Assembly: GCF_021917145.1 (NCBI RefSeq)
Contig: NC_061067.1
Coordinates: forward strand, 2,617,224-2,681,223
Length of the DNA stretch: 64,000 nucleotides
From: Hypomesus transpacificus
Taxonomy: Eukaryota > Chordata > Actinopteri > Osmeriformes > Osmeridae
Direction of reading: 5' to 3'
The notes beneath the pieces were generated by a model. The model was given only the letters and a program-made list of their open reading frames with translations, made no database searches and was not told where the DNA came from. This document shows, piece after piece, positions 1 through 12,500 of this stretch. The translations under genes and the position numbers were made by a program. Positions within the stretch are counted from its first letter, which is position 1; each line of letters begins with the position of its first letter.

Positions 1-1000
1 CCCCAGCCAAATCCCATGTTCCGTTGAATAACTGTGAATTTATTATCTCGCCAGCATTCAATAAGTCAAGCACACTTTCAGTCTGCAAAAGTGGAAGGAA
101 TTGAGACTTGTGTAGAGGCATCTCCACTTTGCGGGCACTCAGAGACTCGGGGGAAGACTTTTTGGATAGGTATGGACCGGGGGAAGAAGGCCGAGGAGAG
201 ACCCCCGGGCGTGCACGCGCGCGGGAGACGCACGGAACGAAACAAGATTTCAAACGCTTCTACCGAGTCGGGAACACGTTTTCCGGGTGAAATGACCACA
301 GTGCACGCTGCCCCCGCCTCCAACTTAAATGGGAAAATTGTCCCCGTCGAGATCCATGGGACACAACGGACACGGGAGGCCGACGAATATTTCAAACGTC
401 TCCCCCGAAAAAAGTACACCTTTTCCGGGGAAGATAAACACTCTCCGCGCTGCCCCAGCCTCCAACTTGAATTATAAAAGTGTCCCCAGCCAAATCCCAC
501 GTTCGGGTGAATAACTGTGAATTTTACACCTCCAAAGCATTCAAAAAGTCAAGCACACTTTCAGTCGGCAAAAGTGGAAGGAATTTGAGACTCGTGTGGA
601 GGCATCTCCACTTTGCGGGCACTCAGAGACTCGGGGGAAGACTTTTTGGATAGGTATGGACCGGGGGAAGAAGGCCCATGAGAGACCCCCGGGCGTGCAC
701 GCGCGCGGGAAACGCACGGAACGAAACAAGATTTCAAACGCTTCTACCGAGTCGGGAACACCGTTTCCGGGTGAAACGACCACAGTGCACGCTGCCCCCG
801 CCTCCAACTTATATGGGAAAATTGTCCCCGTTCAAATCCATGGGGCAGAACGAAAACGGGAGGCCCGCGAATATTTCAAACGTCTCCCCCGAAAAAAGTA
901 CACCTTTTCCGGGGAGAAAAAACACACTACCCGCTGCCCCAGCCTCCAACTTGAATTATAAAAGTGTCCCCAGCCAAATCCCACGCTCGGGCGAGAAACG
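1..1000. repeat. 483-bp tandem repeat, two copies plus start of a third
   Basis: The segment starting at base 1 recurs at 484 and again at 968 with only scattered substitutions, giving a unit of about 483 bp. Each unit contains short related sub-blocks (e.g. ttttccgggg) repeated internally. Reading frames here are open by chance of composition and look like no known protein. Confidence 0.85.
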
Positions 1001-1337
1001 GCGAATTTTACCCTTTTTCACCTTTCCACACCTCCAGCGCACCCTCACACGGTCATCCCCGGCCTCCCAGGGGACCACCACTCCGGGACGTCCCCGGGCA
1101 CCCGTCCCCGGGCTCCCAAGGGACCCCCACTCCGGCCGCACCCTGCACACCCACTTTTGGGATCCAAGGGGACCCCCCCACACCCTCCCGGCCTCCCCGG
1201 GGACCCCCTCTCCAAGGGGGGACTGCACACCTCCGGGGGGGGTGTCCCCCATCACCCATTCACCGGGGGGCCCTGTGCACCCACTATTAAGCCCACCCCC
1301 TGTGTTAAAACCCATTAAATGCAACTTTAAAAAATAT
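1001..1337. other. C/G-rich low-complexity spacer
   Basis: Irregular runs of CCCC and GGGG with the recurring word ggggacccc lie between the 483-bp repeat and the 68-bp array. I see no gene, splice-flanked exon or RNA. Confidence 0.5.
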
Positions 1338-3108
1338 GTGCCCCTGGTCATCCAATTGAAAAATTGTGCCCCTGGTCATCCTCCCATTGACTCCCATTCA
1401 AGTTGGACTTAGGTTTTGAAGGCTTAAAAGTTTGTGCCTCTGGGCATCCTCCCATTGACTCCCATTCAAGTTGGACTTAGGTTTTGAAGGCTTAAAAGTT
1501 TGTGCCTCTGGGCATCCGCCCATTGACTTCCATTCAAAATGGACTTAGGTTTTGGACGCTTAAAATTTTGTGCCTCTGGGCATCCGCCCATTGACTTCCA
1601 TTCAAAATGGACTTAGGTTTTGAAGGCTTAAAAGTTTGTGCCTCTGGGCATCCGCCCATTGACTTCCATTCAAAATGGACTTAGGTTTTGAAGGCTTAAA
1701 ATTTTATGCCTCTGGGCATCCGCCCATTGACTTCCATTCAAAATGGACTTAGGTTTTGAAGGCTTAAAAGTTTGTGCCTCTGGTGATCCGCCCATTGACT
1801 CCCATTCAAGTTGGACTTAGGTTTTGGAGGCTTAAAAGTTTGTGCCTCTGGTGATCCGCCCATTGACTCCCATTCAAGTTGGACTTAGGTTTTGGAGGCT
1901 TAAAAGTTTGTGCCTCTGGTGATCCGCCCATTGACTCCCATTCAAGTTGGACTTAGGTTTTGGAGGCTTAAAAGTTTGTGCCTCTGGTGATCCGCCCATT
2001 GACTCCCATTCAAGTTGGACTTAGGTTTTGGAGGCTTAAAAGTTTGTGCCTCTGGTGATCCGCCCATTGACTCCCATTCAAGTTGGACTTAGGTTTTGAA
2101 GGCTTAAAAGTTTGTGCCTCTGGTGATCCGCCCATTGACTCCCATTCAAGTTGGACTTAGGTTTTGGAGGCTTAAAAGTTTGTGCCTCTGGTGATCCGCC
2201 CATTGACTCCCATTCAAGTTGGACTTAGGTTTTGGAGGCTTAAAAGTTTGTGCCTCTGGTGATCCGCCCATTGACTCCCATTCAAGTTGGACTTAGGTTT
2301 TGGAGGCTTAAAAGTTTGTGCCTCTGGTGATCCGCCCATTGACTCCCATTCAAGTTGGACTTAGGTTTTGGAGGCTTAAAAGTTTGTGCCTCTGGTGATC
2401 CGCCCATTGACTCCCATTCAAGTTGGACTTAGGTTTTGGAGGCTTAAAAGTTTGTGCCTCTGGTGATCCGCCCATTGACTCCCATTCAAGTTGGACTTAG
2501 GTTTTGAAGGCTTAAAAGTTTGTGCCTCTGGTGATCCGCCCATTGACTCCCATTCAAGTTGGACTTAGGTTTTGGAGGCTTAAAAGTTTGTGCCTCTGGT
2601 GATCCGCCCATTGACTCCCATTCAAGTTGGACTTAGGTTTTGGAGGCTTAAAAGTTTGTGCCTCTGGTGATCCGCCCATTGACTCCCATTCAAGTTGGAC
2701 TTAGGTTTTGAAGGCTTAAAAGTTTGTGCCTCTGGTGATCCGCCCATTGACTCCCATTCAAGTTGGACTTAGGTTTTGGAGGCTTAAAAGTTTGTGCCTC
2801 TGGTGATCCGCCCATTGACTCCCATTCAAGTTGGACTTAGGTTTTGAAGGCTTAAAAGTTTGTGCCTCTGGTAATTCCTTTTTTCGTCCACCGGAGGGCG
2901 CCTTCATTAACTCCCATAGACTCCCATTCATTTTTCAATGACTTGTAATCCCTTTTGAGTCCACAGGAGGGCGACTGTTTTTTGTGCCTCTGGTACTCCG
3001 CCCATAGACTCCCATGCAAGTTGGACTTAGGTTTTGGAGGCTTAAAAGTTTGTGCCTCTGGTACTCCGCCCATAGACTCCCATTCAAGTTGGACTTAGGT
3101 TTTGGAGC
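1338..3108. repeat. 68-bp minisatellite array
   Basis: About 22 head-to-tail copies of a 68-bp unit run to about 2872. Successive cccattcaag words start at 1801 and 1869. Early copies (1338-1790) carry ctgggcatcc where later ones carry ctggtgatcc, so variants are regionally grouped. Degenerate copies interrupted by unique sequence continue to about 3108. No coding function is apparent. Confidence 0.92.
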
Positions 3109-3169
3109 ACGCCTTGCCCGTGTCCATGGGTGTCTCTCTCCCATACACCCTGAGGAGCTCCTACCTTAA

Positions 3170-3420
3170 GGGAGTCAACGTTACTCCCGCCGCCTGCCGT
3201 TTACCCAGGCCGGAGCCAACCCTGAGGGACTCCCACCTCCATGGCTCTCTACCTTAAGAGAGTGATAGTTACTCCCGCCGTCGGAGCCAACCCTGAGGGA
3301 CTCCCACCTCCATGGCTCTCTACCTTAAGAGAGTGATAGTTACTCCCGCCGTTTACCCAGGCCGGAGCCAACCCTGAGGGACTCCCACCTCCATGGCTCT
3401 CTACCTTAAGAGAGTGATAG
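3170..3420. repeat. Short tandem repeat abutting a tnik exon
   Basis: Three partial copies of a unit of about 75-80 bp containing ggagccaaccctgaggg and accttaagagagtgatagt. The last copy runs directly into the first recognisable tnik coding segment at 3423. Confidence 0.75.
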
Positions 3421-6400
3421 TGAAGGAGCAGAGGAGGCGGCTGGAGGAGGTGCACGCGCCGTTACACACGCGCCCACGCACTGTTACACACACACCCACG
3501 CACTGTTACACCCACGCACAAACGGTGGAACGCATGCTGGCTCACACACGCACTGACACACGGTGGCACACACGGCTACACTGTAATGCGCTGCCTCGCG
3601 CTCTGAGCCACGCGCACACACAATGTTACACCCCGCTCACAGGCACACTGTGCCACCCCTTTTCTCATCTCCTCCTCCCTCTCTCTTCCTCTCCTCCAAA
3701 CTCTCTGTCCTCCTCCCTCTTTTCCTCTCCTCCTCCTCTTCCTCCTCCTCCTCCCCCCGCTGTCTGTCTTCCTCCTCCCTCTCTCCCTCCTCCTCACCCC
3801 TGCTGCCTCCCTCTCTCCCTCCTCCTCCCCCCTGCTCCCTCCCTCTCTCTCCTCTCGCAGCAACAGCGGCGTGAGCGCGAGATGAGGAAGCAGCAGGAGC
3901 GAGAGCAGAGGCGACGCTACGAGGAGATGGAGCAGCTGCGGAGAGACGAGGAGAGGAGGCACGCGGAGAGAGAGCAGGTACACACTCTCACATACACACA
4001 CTCTCACGTACACGCACTCTCACGTACACACACTATCAGATAGACACACTCTCAGATACACACACACACACACTCTCACATACACACCCACACACTCTCA
4101 CATACACACACACACACTCACACACACACACTCTCACGTACACACACACACTCTCACGTACACACACACACTCTCACATACACACACACACACTCTCAGA
4201 TACACACACACACACGCACAAACTCACACACACACGTACACAGCGAGAGGCCAGGCACAGGCACTCTGAGAGAGGTCCATCTCCAGTTGTGTGACTTCCC
4301 CTCTGAGTGTCGCTGTCAGGTGTTTACTAGTGTAGAAGTTGAGTGACAGCGGACTGAGGAACTGGGACGCTGCTCCACTAACTCTCCCCAGCTCCCCTCC
4401 CTCTCTGTCTCTCTTCACACCCGTCCCCCGCTTCACGTCAATGGGCCTGATTAGGATGAAAAGTGTTTTTCTCTTCCCTTCACACAGTTTGATAAGCTGT
4501 CTGTTCGTGGGACTCTTTTCCGATTTTCCCACTAATCAGTGCTCTCTTTTTCTCTCTCTCTCTCTTTCTTTTTTCCTCGTCCTTTTCACGTCCTCTTTGC
4601 CTCTATCTCTCTGCTTCTCTCTCTCTCGCCTATTTTTGGCTTAATACCTCCTTTGGTTTTTGCTCCCCATCTTTCCTTCCGTCACCCCGCTCTGCTCTCT
4701 CTTCCCAAAACTTCCTTTATGAATCCCTCTTTTTCAACCTTGCTCTCTTTTTCTATTTTTTTTCTTTTAATTTCCTCCTTTTTCCTCTGCCTGGTTGCCG
4801 GGTTCTGACTCACTGCTGTTCTATCTGGCTGTGCCGCGATCGGCTGCCCTGTCGTCTGGCGGGGCGCTGTGATTGGGTAGGAGTACATCCGTAGACAGTT
4901 GGAGGAGGAGCAGAGACAGCTGGAGATCCTACAGCAGCAGCTCCTCCAGGAGCAGGCTCTTCTGCTGGTAACACACACTCCTGTAGAGAAGACCTCCATG
5001 AGCATCAACCACATGGGTCACGTCGAGTCGAGATGAGTGGAGAGTTTAACTGTGTGTGTGTGCGTGCCCGTGTTTGTTTCCCCACGCATGTGCGTCTCTG
5101 CGTGTGTGTCTGTGTGTGTCTCTGTGTGTGTGTGTGCGTGCGTGCAGGAGTACAAGCGTAAGCAGATGGAGGAGCAGAGGCAGGCAGAGCGTCTCCAGAG
5201 GCAGCTGCAGCAGGAGAGAGCCTACCTGGTGTCGCTCCAGCAACAGCAGCAGGAGCCACGCCCCCAGGACAAGAAGCAGCTGTACCACTACAAGGACCAG
5301 GCCCCCAGCGTCGACAAACCAGCCTGGGCACAGGAGGTACGGGACACACACACACATACATACACACACTCCTACACCCACACACTCCTACAGACACCCA
5401 CAGTCTTGGTCCGATTGGTTTCAGCAGAGTTAGGACCATGGATCTTCCAGAATGTTCCGGCGTGTTCTTTCATGTTTCTGGGTCCCGAACAGGTGATGTC
5501 CAGTTCCAACGCGCATCCAAGTCAATCATCAGTTGTTGTTCCTTCCTACTGTAGGTTGATTTATTGGTGAATTCTCCTGACTGTTATCTTCCCCGGCAAC
5601 AGCACCAGGGGAAGGACCTCGCTCCCTCCTGGTGTCAGAGGAAGACTGTGTGTGTCTGTGTGTTTTGTGTTCAGTATTTGTGTGTGTGTGTGCTGTGTTC
5701 AGTGTTTGTGTCTGATGTTCTGTGTCACACTGTTGTCCCCAGGTGATGCGTAGAGCCCAGAGTAACTCGCCTCGTATCCCCCCCAAGAAGTATCACTCCT
5801 TCACAGAGCCCGGCGACACCAACCTCGCTCAGCTTCTCCAGCTTCCTGATTACTGTCCCCGGCCCCGCCCCCCCTCCTACCCCGCCCACGTCAGCCCCTC
5901 TAGGGAGAGGTCAGAACCCAGCAGTGTGCACGTGCCGCGCATCCGTGTGTCCTGTGCCCCTGAACCCGCCCCCATCCCCTCCTTTAAGCCAATCCTGCGA
6001 CGCCCCGAGGCTCTTAGGCGGAACCCTGACGAGAGGGGGCGGAGCCCCGGCCCGAGGGTCAGTTGGCAGAGACACGCCCCCCCCCTTTCCCTCTCTTGGT
6101 TTGGAGGATGTCCTCTTCCTCCTCCTCTTCCTCCCTCCTCCTCCCTAGCCTCTCTAACCCGACCTGGGGGTGAGGTGGTGTCCCTGGTCAGGTTTCGACC
6201 CCGTCACAACCTTGACCCGCCCCTGTCTGTCCTCCTTAACTCTACTGTCCCTGGTCTCTAGAGCGGGGGCCTGGCTGAGGTGGAACCTGCGAGGCTCTCC
6301 GTTCTAGCGGAGGGTGGGGTTGGCTCGTTCACTGGTGCTGTGGTGTTCAGTCCCAGCCTGGACCCATGTGCTAACTCTGACAAGCTTCCTTTTCCACTTC

Positions 6401-6456
6401 TTTCAAGCATGTTTCCCGCCTCTTATCTCTGCCTTAATCCCAGAATAACCATGACC

Positions 6457-6540
<84 letters not shown>

Positions 6541-9500
6541 AGGCTTACTACGCACACACACACACAAACACACACAGGGCTGCACCTCCTCCCAGACGGT
6601 GTGCTGTTTCTTCTTTAGCGGGTGCTGTAGCTGTGCTGTCAGCACACAGTGCTCTCTCCAGACTGTGTGCTGTTTCTTCTTTAGCGGGTGCTGTAGCTGT
6701 GCTGTCAGCACACAGTGCTCTCTCCAGAGTGGGTGCTGTTTCTTCTTTAGCGGGTGCTGTAGCTGTGCTGTCAGCACACAGTGCTCTCTCCAGAGTGGGT
6801 GACTGTCATGTGTGACTTCACATCGTGGCTGTTGTCTGTTTTTGGAGTACTGTATCAAACACACCATGTAGCAGGAGATGGTAGTATAGTATGGCAGAAT
6901 AGTGTAAGGTATCATAGTATTGCATAGTATGGTTGTATGGTAGTACAGTAAGGTAATATGGTATAATATAGTATGGTAGTACAGTAAGGTAATATAGTAT
7001 AGTGTAGTATGGTAGTACAGTAAGGTAATATGGTATAATATAGTATGGTAGTACAGTAAGGTAATATAGTATAGTGTAGTACAGTTAGGTAATATAGTAT
7101 AGTGTAGCATGCTAGTACAGTAAGGTAATATAGTATGGTGTAGTGTGGTAGTACAGTAAGGTAATATAGTATACTGTAGTATGGTAGTACAGTAAGGTAA
7201 TATAGTATGGTGTAGTATGGTAGTACAGTAAGGTAATATAGTATGGTGTAGTATGGTAGTACAGTAAGGTAATATAGTATAGTGTAGCATGCTAGTACAG
7301 TAAGGTAATATAGTGTGGTGTAGTATGGTAGTACAGTAAGGTAATATAGTATACTGTAGTATGGTAGTACAGTAAGGTAATATAGTATAGTCTAGTATGG
7401 TAGTACAGTAAGTTAATATAGTATGGTGTAGTATGGTAGTACAGTAAGGTAATATAGTATGGTGTAGCATGCTAGTACAGTAAGGTAATATAGTATGGTG
7501 TAGTATGGTAGTACAGTAAGGTAATATGGTATAATATAGTATGCTAGTACAGTAAGGTAATATAGTATGGTGTAGTATGGTAGTACAGTAAGGTAATATG
7601 GTATAATATAGTATGGTAGTACAGTAAGGTAATATGGTATAATATAGTATGGTAGTACAGTAAGGTAATATAGTATGGTGTAGTATGGTAGTACAGTAAG
7701 GTAATATAGTATAGTGTAGCATGCTAGTACAGTAAGGTAATATAGTATGGTGTAGTATGGTAGTACAGTAAGGTAATATAGTATGGTGTAGTATGGTAGT
7801 ACAGTAAGGTAATATAGTATACTGTAGTATGGTAGTACAGTAAGGTAATATAGTATGGTGTAGTATGGTAGTACAGTAAGGTAATATGGTATACTATAGT
7901 ATGGTAGTACAGTAAGGTAATATAGTATGGTGTAGTATGGTAGTACAGTAAGGTAATATAGTATGGTGTAGTATGGTAGTACAGTAAGGTAATTTAGTAT
8001 GGTGTAGCATGCTAGTACAGTAAGGTAATATAGTATGGTGTAGTATGGTAGTACAGTAAGGTAATATGGTATAATATAGTATGCTAGTACAGTAAGGTAA
8101 TATAGTATGGTGTAGTATGGTAGTACAGTAAGGTAATATGGTATAATATAGTATGGTAGTACAGTAAGGTAATATGGTATAATATAGTATGGTAGTACAG
8201 TAAGGTAATATAGTATAGTGTAGCATGCTAGTACAGTAAGGTAATATAGTATGGTGTAGTATGGTAGTACAGTAAGGTAATATAGTATGGTGTAGTATGG
8301 TAGTACAGTAAGGTAATATAGTATGGTGTAGTATGGTAGTACAGTAAGGTAATATGGTATAATATAGTATGGTAGTACAGTTAGGTAATATAGTATGGTG
8401 TAGCATGCTAGTACAGTAAGGTAATATAGTATGGTGTAGTATGGTAGTACAGTAAGGTAATATAGTATGGTGTAGTATGGTAGTACAGTAAGGTAATATA
8501 GTATACTGTAGTATGGTAGTACAGTAAGGTAATATAGTATAGTGTAGCATGCTAGTACAGTAAGGTAATATAGTATGGTGTAGTATGGTAGTACAGTAAG
8601 GTAATATGGTATAATATAGTATGGTAGTACATTAAGGTAATATAGTATAGTGTAGCATGCTAGTACAGTAAGGTAATATAGTATGGTGTAGTATGGTAGT
8701 ACAGTAAGGTAATATGGTATAATATAGTATGGTAGTACAGTTAGGTAATATAGTATGGTGTAGCATGCTAGTACAGTAAGGTAATATAGTATGGTGTAGT
8801 ATGGTAGTACAGTAAGGTAATATAGTATGGTGTAGTATGGTAGTACAGTAAGGTAATATAGTATACTGTAGTATGGTAGTACAGTAAGGTAATATAGTAT
8901 AGTGTAGCATGCTAGTACAGTAAGGTAATATAGTATGGTGTAGTATGGTAGTACAGTAAGGTAATATGGTATAATATAGTATGGTAGTACATTAAGGTAA
9001 TATAGTATAGTGTAGCATGCTAGTACAGTAAGGTAATATAGTATGGTGTAGTATGGTAGTACAGTAAGGTAATATAGTATACTGTAGTATGGTAGTACAG
9101 TAAGGTAATATAGTATAGTGTAGCATGCTAGTACAGTAAGGTAATATAGTATGGTGTAGTATGGTAGTACAGTAAGGTAATATAGTATGGTGTAGTATGG
9201 TAGTACAGTAAGGTAATATAGTATACTGTAGTATGGTAGTACAGTAAGGTAATATAGTATAGTGTAGCATGCTAGTACAGTAAGGTAATATAGTATGGTG
9301 TAGTATGGTAGTACAGTAAGGTAATATAGTATACTGTAGTATGGTAGTACAGTAAGGTAATATAGTATAGTGTAGCATGCTAGTACAGTAAGGTAATATA
9401 GTATGGTGTAGTATGGTAGTACAGTAAGGTAATATAGTATACTGTAGTATGGTAGTACAGTAAGATAATATAGTATGGTGTAGTATGGTGGTATGGTGCA

Positions 9501-12500
9501 GAGCTGGACTTGATGTAGGTCATATGGAGGCCTGCCCTCTGGTGGCCACAGTGGAGTAATGTAGGCTAGCTGCAGCTATATCTGACTCTGTCCACAGGGG
9601 TGTTTCTCTTCCTCGGGACTCTCTCTCTCTCAATCACTCACACACACACACACACACACAGATAACCCTGTCTGACTGATGGGGTGAGAAACAAGTCAAT
9701 TGAATATCCAATTAACTATGTGTGTGTGTGTGTCAGGTGGAGGAGAGATCCAAGATGAACAGACAGAGTTCTCCAGCGCTGCAGCACAAGGTCTCCAACC
9801 GCATCTCGGACCCGTCTCTGCCGCCGCGCTCCGAGTCCTTCAGCAGCGGCGGCATACAGCAAGCCCGGACCCCGCCCCAGCTCCGCTCCATCGAGCCGCA
9901 GGTGTGTGTGTGTGTGTGTGTGTGTAGCATACCTGCATATGTGTTGATCCAGTGGATATGTTTCTCACCCGAGCATCTCTCCCTCTCCCTTCGTCCCTCT
10001 TCCCCCCTCCTTCCTCTCCTCTCTTCCTACCGTCCACTACCCTGGTCTGGTCTGGTTCTGACCCTGGTCTGGTCCTGGTTCTGACCCTGGTCTGACTCTG
10101 GTCCTGATATGGTCCTGGTCTGGTCCTGGTCCTGGTCTGGTATCAGATGGCCCATCTGGTCCAGGTGAAGTCCCATGGTCTGTCAGGGTCCCAGTCTCTC
10201 CACGACCCCCAAGGTGGGGGGGGCCTGTCCCCCTCCCCTTCGCGCCCCCCCCATGCCCCGGCAGAACTCCGACCCCACCTCCGACACCCCAGCCCCACCC
10301 CCCCGCCTCGTCCCTCCCCACGACAAGCTCGACCGCAGCCCCTGGGTTCGCCACGACGACGACCTGCCCCCCAAGGTGTGACAGTGACCCGGTGTCTGGG
10401 GGGGGGGGGGGGGGGGGGAGTGTGTAGGTGTGTGTGTGGGAGAGGGTAGATGTGTGTGAAAGAGACTCGGTGTTTGTCTGAAAGAGAGCGTAAAGGTGTG
10501 TGTGCGTGTGCTTCTTCTGAATGGTTCTCTGACCCCGCACGGTTCTGTGTGGTTCTGTCCTCCTGTGCTGAGCAGGTTCCCCAGAGAACCACCTCCATCT
10601 CCCCAGCCCTTGTGAGGAAAACCTCCCCAGGGAACGGACCTGGGCTGGGGCCCCGGACTGGAGCTCACCTCATACGGGCCAGGTACAAACACACACTCTC
10701 TCTCACACACAGACACACACACGCACACACACACATACACAGAGGAATACCAGACAGGTTGAAGTGGAGGAACCGTAGCCCTGGAAGCTTGACCTGCTTT
10801 TATCAGGGATAGTGATGTGATCAGTGGTGATGTAGCTCATCGAGCAGCGCCTCCGGTCCAGGGATCCTGTAGGGTTCACGCTGTCGTGTGTTTGGTGATG
10901 TTGTTGCCGTAGTAACCCGGACCTGCGCAGGACGGACCTGTCCATGGAAACGCCCCTGAAGAGAAGAAGCAGTGGAAGCTCCTCCAGCTCCAGCTCCCAG
11001 GAGAGAGGTACACACACACACTCACACACGCACACACGCACACTCACACACACCCATACACTTCTCCTCACCCCCCCCTCCCCCCTTTACTATGGTAATG
11101 TACTAATTAGGGATGGTAAGATTCACCGGTTTGCATCGGTGCTTCGGCGTAAAAGCTCACGATGCAATTGCCCGGATCAGAAAAGTGTGCACCGGATACA
11201 ATGCGGAATGAAATCGCGATGCATCGCTTCTTACATTTTTGCATCGGTATAATCCGATGTATTTGTATAGAACTATGTGTAGGCGAACACCTTTAGAAAT
11301 GTTGCCGATGATTTGTGACAAATACTTGTATATTTAGATAGTTTCCTCCTCTCTAACTGTTTCTTAAGCGAGCTCATCTCCACTGCTGTCAGTGGCCGAT
11401 TCTCGTAAAGTCTCTCAGCCAAGTTTCTCGTGAGTTGGAGGCGTGTTCGGGCGAGTGTTATCATGGCGGAGGAAGAGTTACACGTTCCTACGAATTGCAA
11501 TAAATCCAAGGTTTGGCAACACTTCGGATTTTCCAAAGAAAATGGGCAATTCGACAAGACCCATGCAATTGGCAAGATGTGTCGTGCTGCTATAAAGTAC
11601 ACAGGCAGCACGGCTAATTTAGGTAGTCACCTGAAGAGGCTGGTATTTGTGTGGAGACGTATGCCTACCTCTCGGATGCAACTACAGCTACAGTCAGTGG
11701 CTAGCTCCACCGGTACCGCTAGCAAGAAGACTGGTGAGCAAAGCAGGGCTGCCAACTGCCAAGGGGTGAATCGTATCGTATTACATTAGTAGTTGCTTTT
11801 ATGTATCTTTAATGTATTGGATCGTTGGCAGTGCATCGAGATGTGTATTGCATCGTCCTCAGTGATGGAGATGCACATCCCTAATGCAAATACCCCCCTA
11901 CACCCACAGACCCATGCAAACACAGGCACACACTCACACACACATGCACACAGAGGTTTGGTCAGTACAAAGTGTTTCCGTTGTGACTGCAGGGTCCAGT
12001 AAGGCTGAAGGTACCACGGCAGCAACTCAGGAGCCCAAAGAGGAGAGCAGGGAGGTGACACAACCTAGCAGGCCTGCGGTAAGCACACACACACCACACA
12101 CACACACACACTCTCATTCATCCATCCCTAACACCTACTCATTCTCGTCTAGACCCTTTCTCAGCATTGCCATTGTCTCCTTTCTTTTCTTTCTACGTCT
12201 CTTACTTTCTCCTTCTTCCTTCTCTCCTCCTCTTTCTCTTCCTCTCTCCACCTTATCTTCCTCAGTTATAAGATGAGGTGAGGTCATTGGCCTTCTCCTC
12301 CTCTCTATCCTCCCCTTCTTCTCTCTTTCTCTCTCTCGTCTGCGAAATAAATGTAAAAATACATTGTTAGGTGAATGCAGAAGGACTCTCTCTCTCTCTC
12401 TCTCTCTCTTGCTCTTGCTCTTGCTACATTGGCAGGGCTTGTGTTGGGGATGAGTGTCTGTCTTTCTCACTGTCTCTCTCTCCTCTCTCTCCTCCGGCCT

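Noticed and set aside
1338-2872. CRISPR-like regular repeats
   Set aside because: The copies are contiguous without unique spacers, in a vertebrate intron/flank context; this is a minisatellite.
6457-9378. Very long minus-strand open frames (up to 421 codons)
   Set aside because: They are produced by a 36-bp tandem repeat and an adjacent (TC)n tract; the period is divisible by three, and no splice or start context supports a gene.
10390-10420. Poly-G run after the frame-broken exon as a regulatory element
   Set aside because: Simple homopolymer in an intron; no further structure seen.
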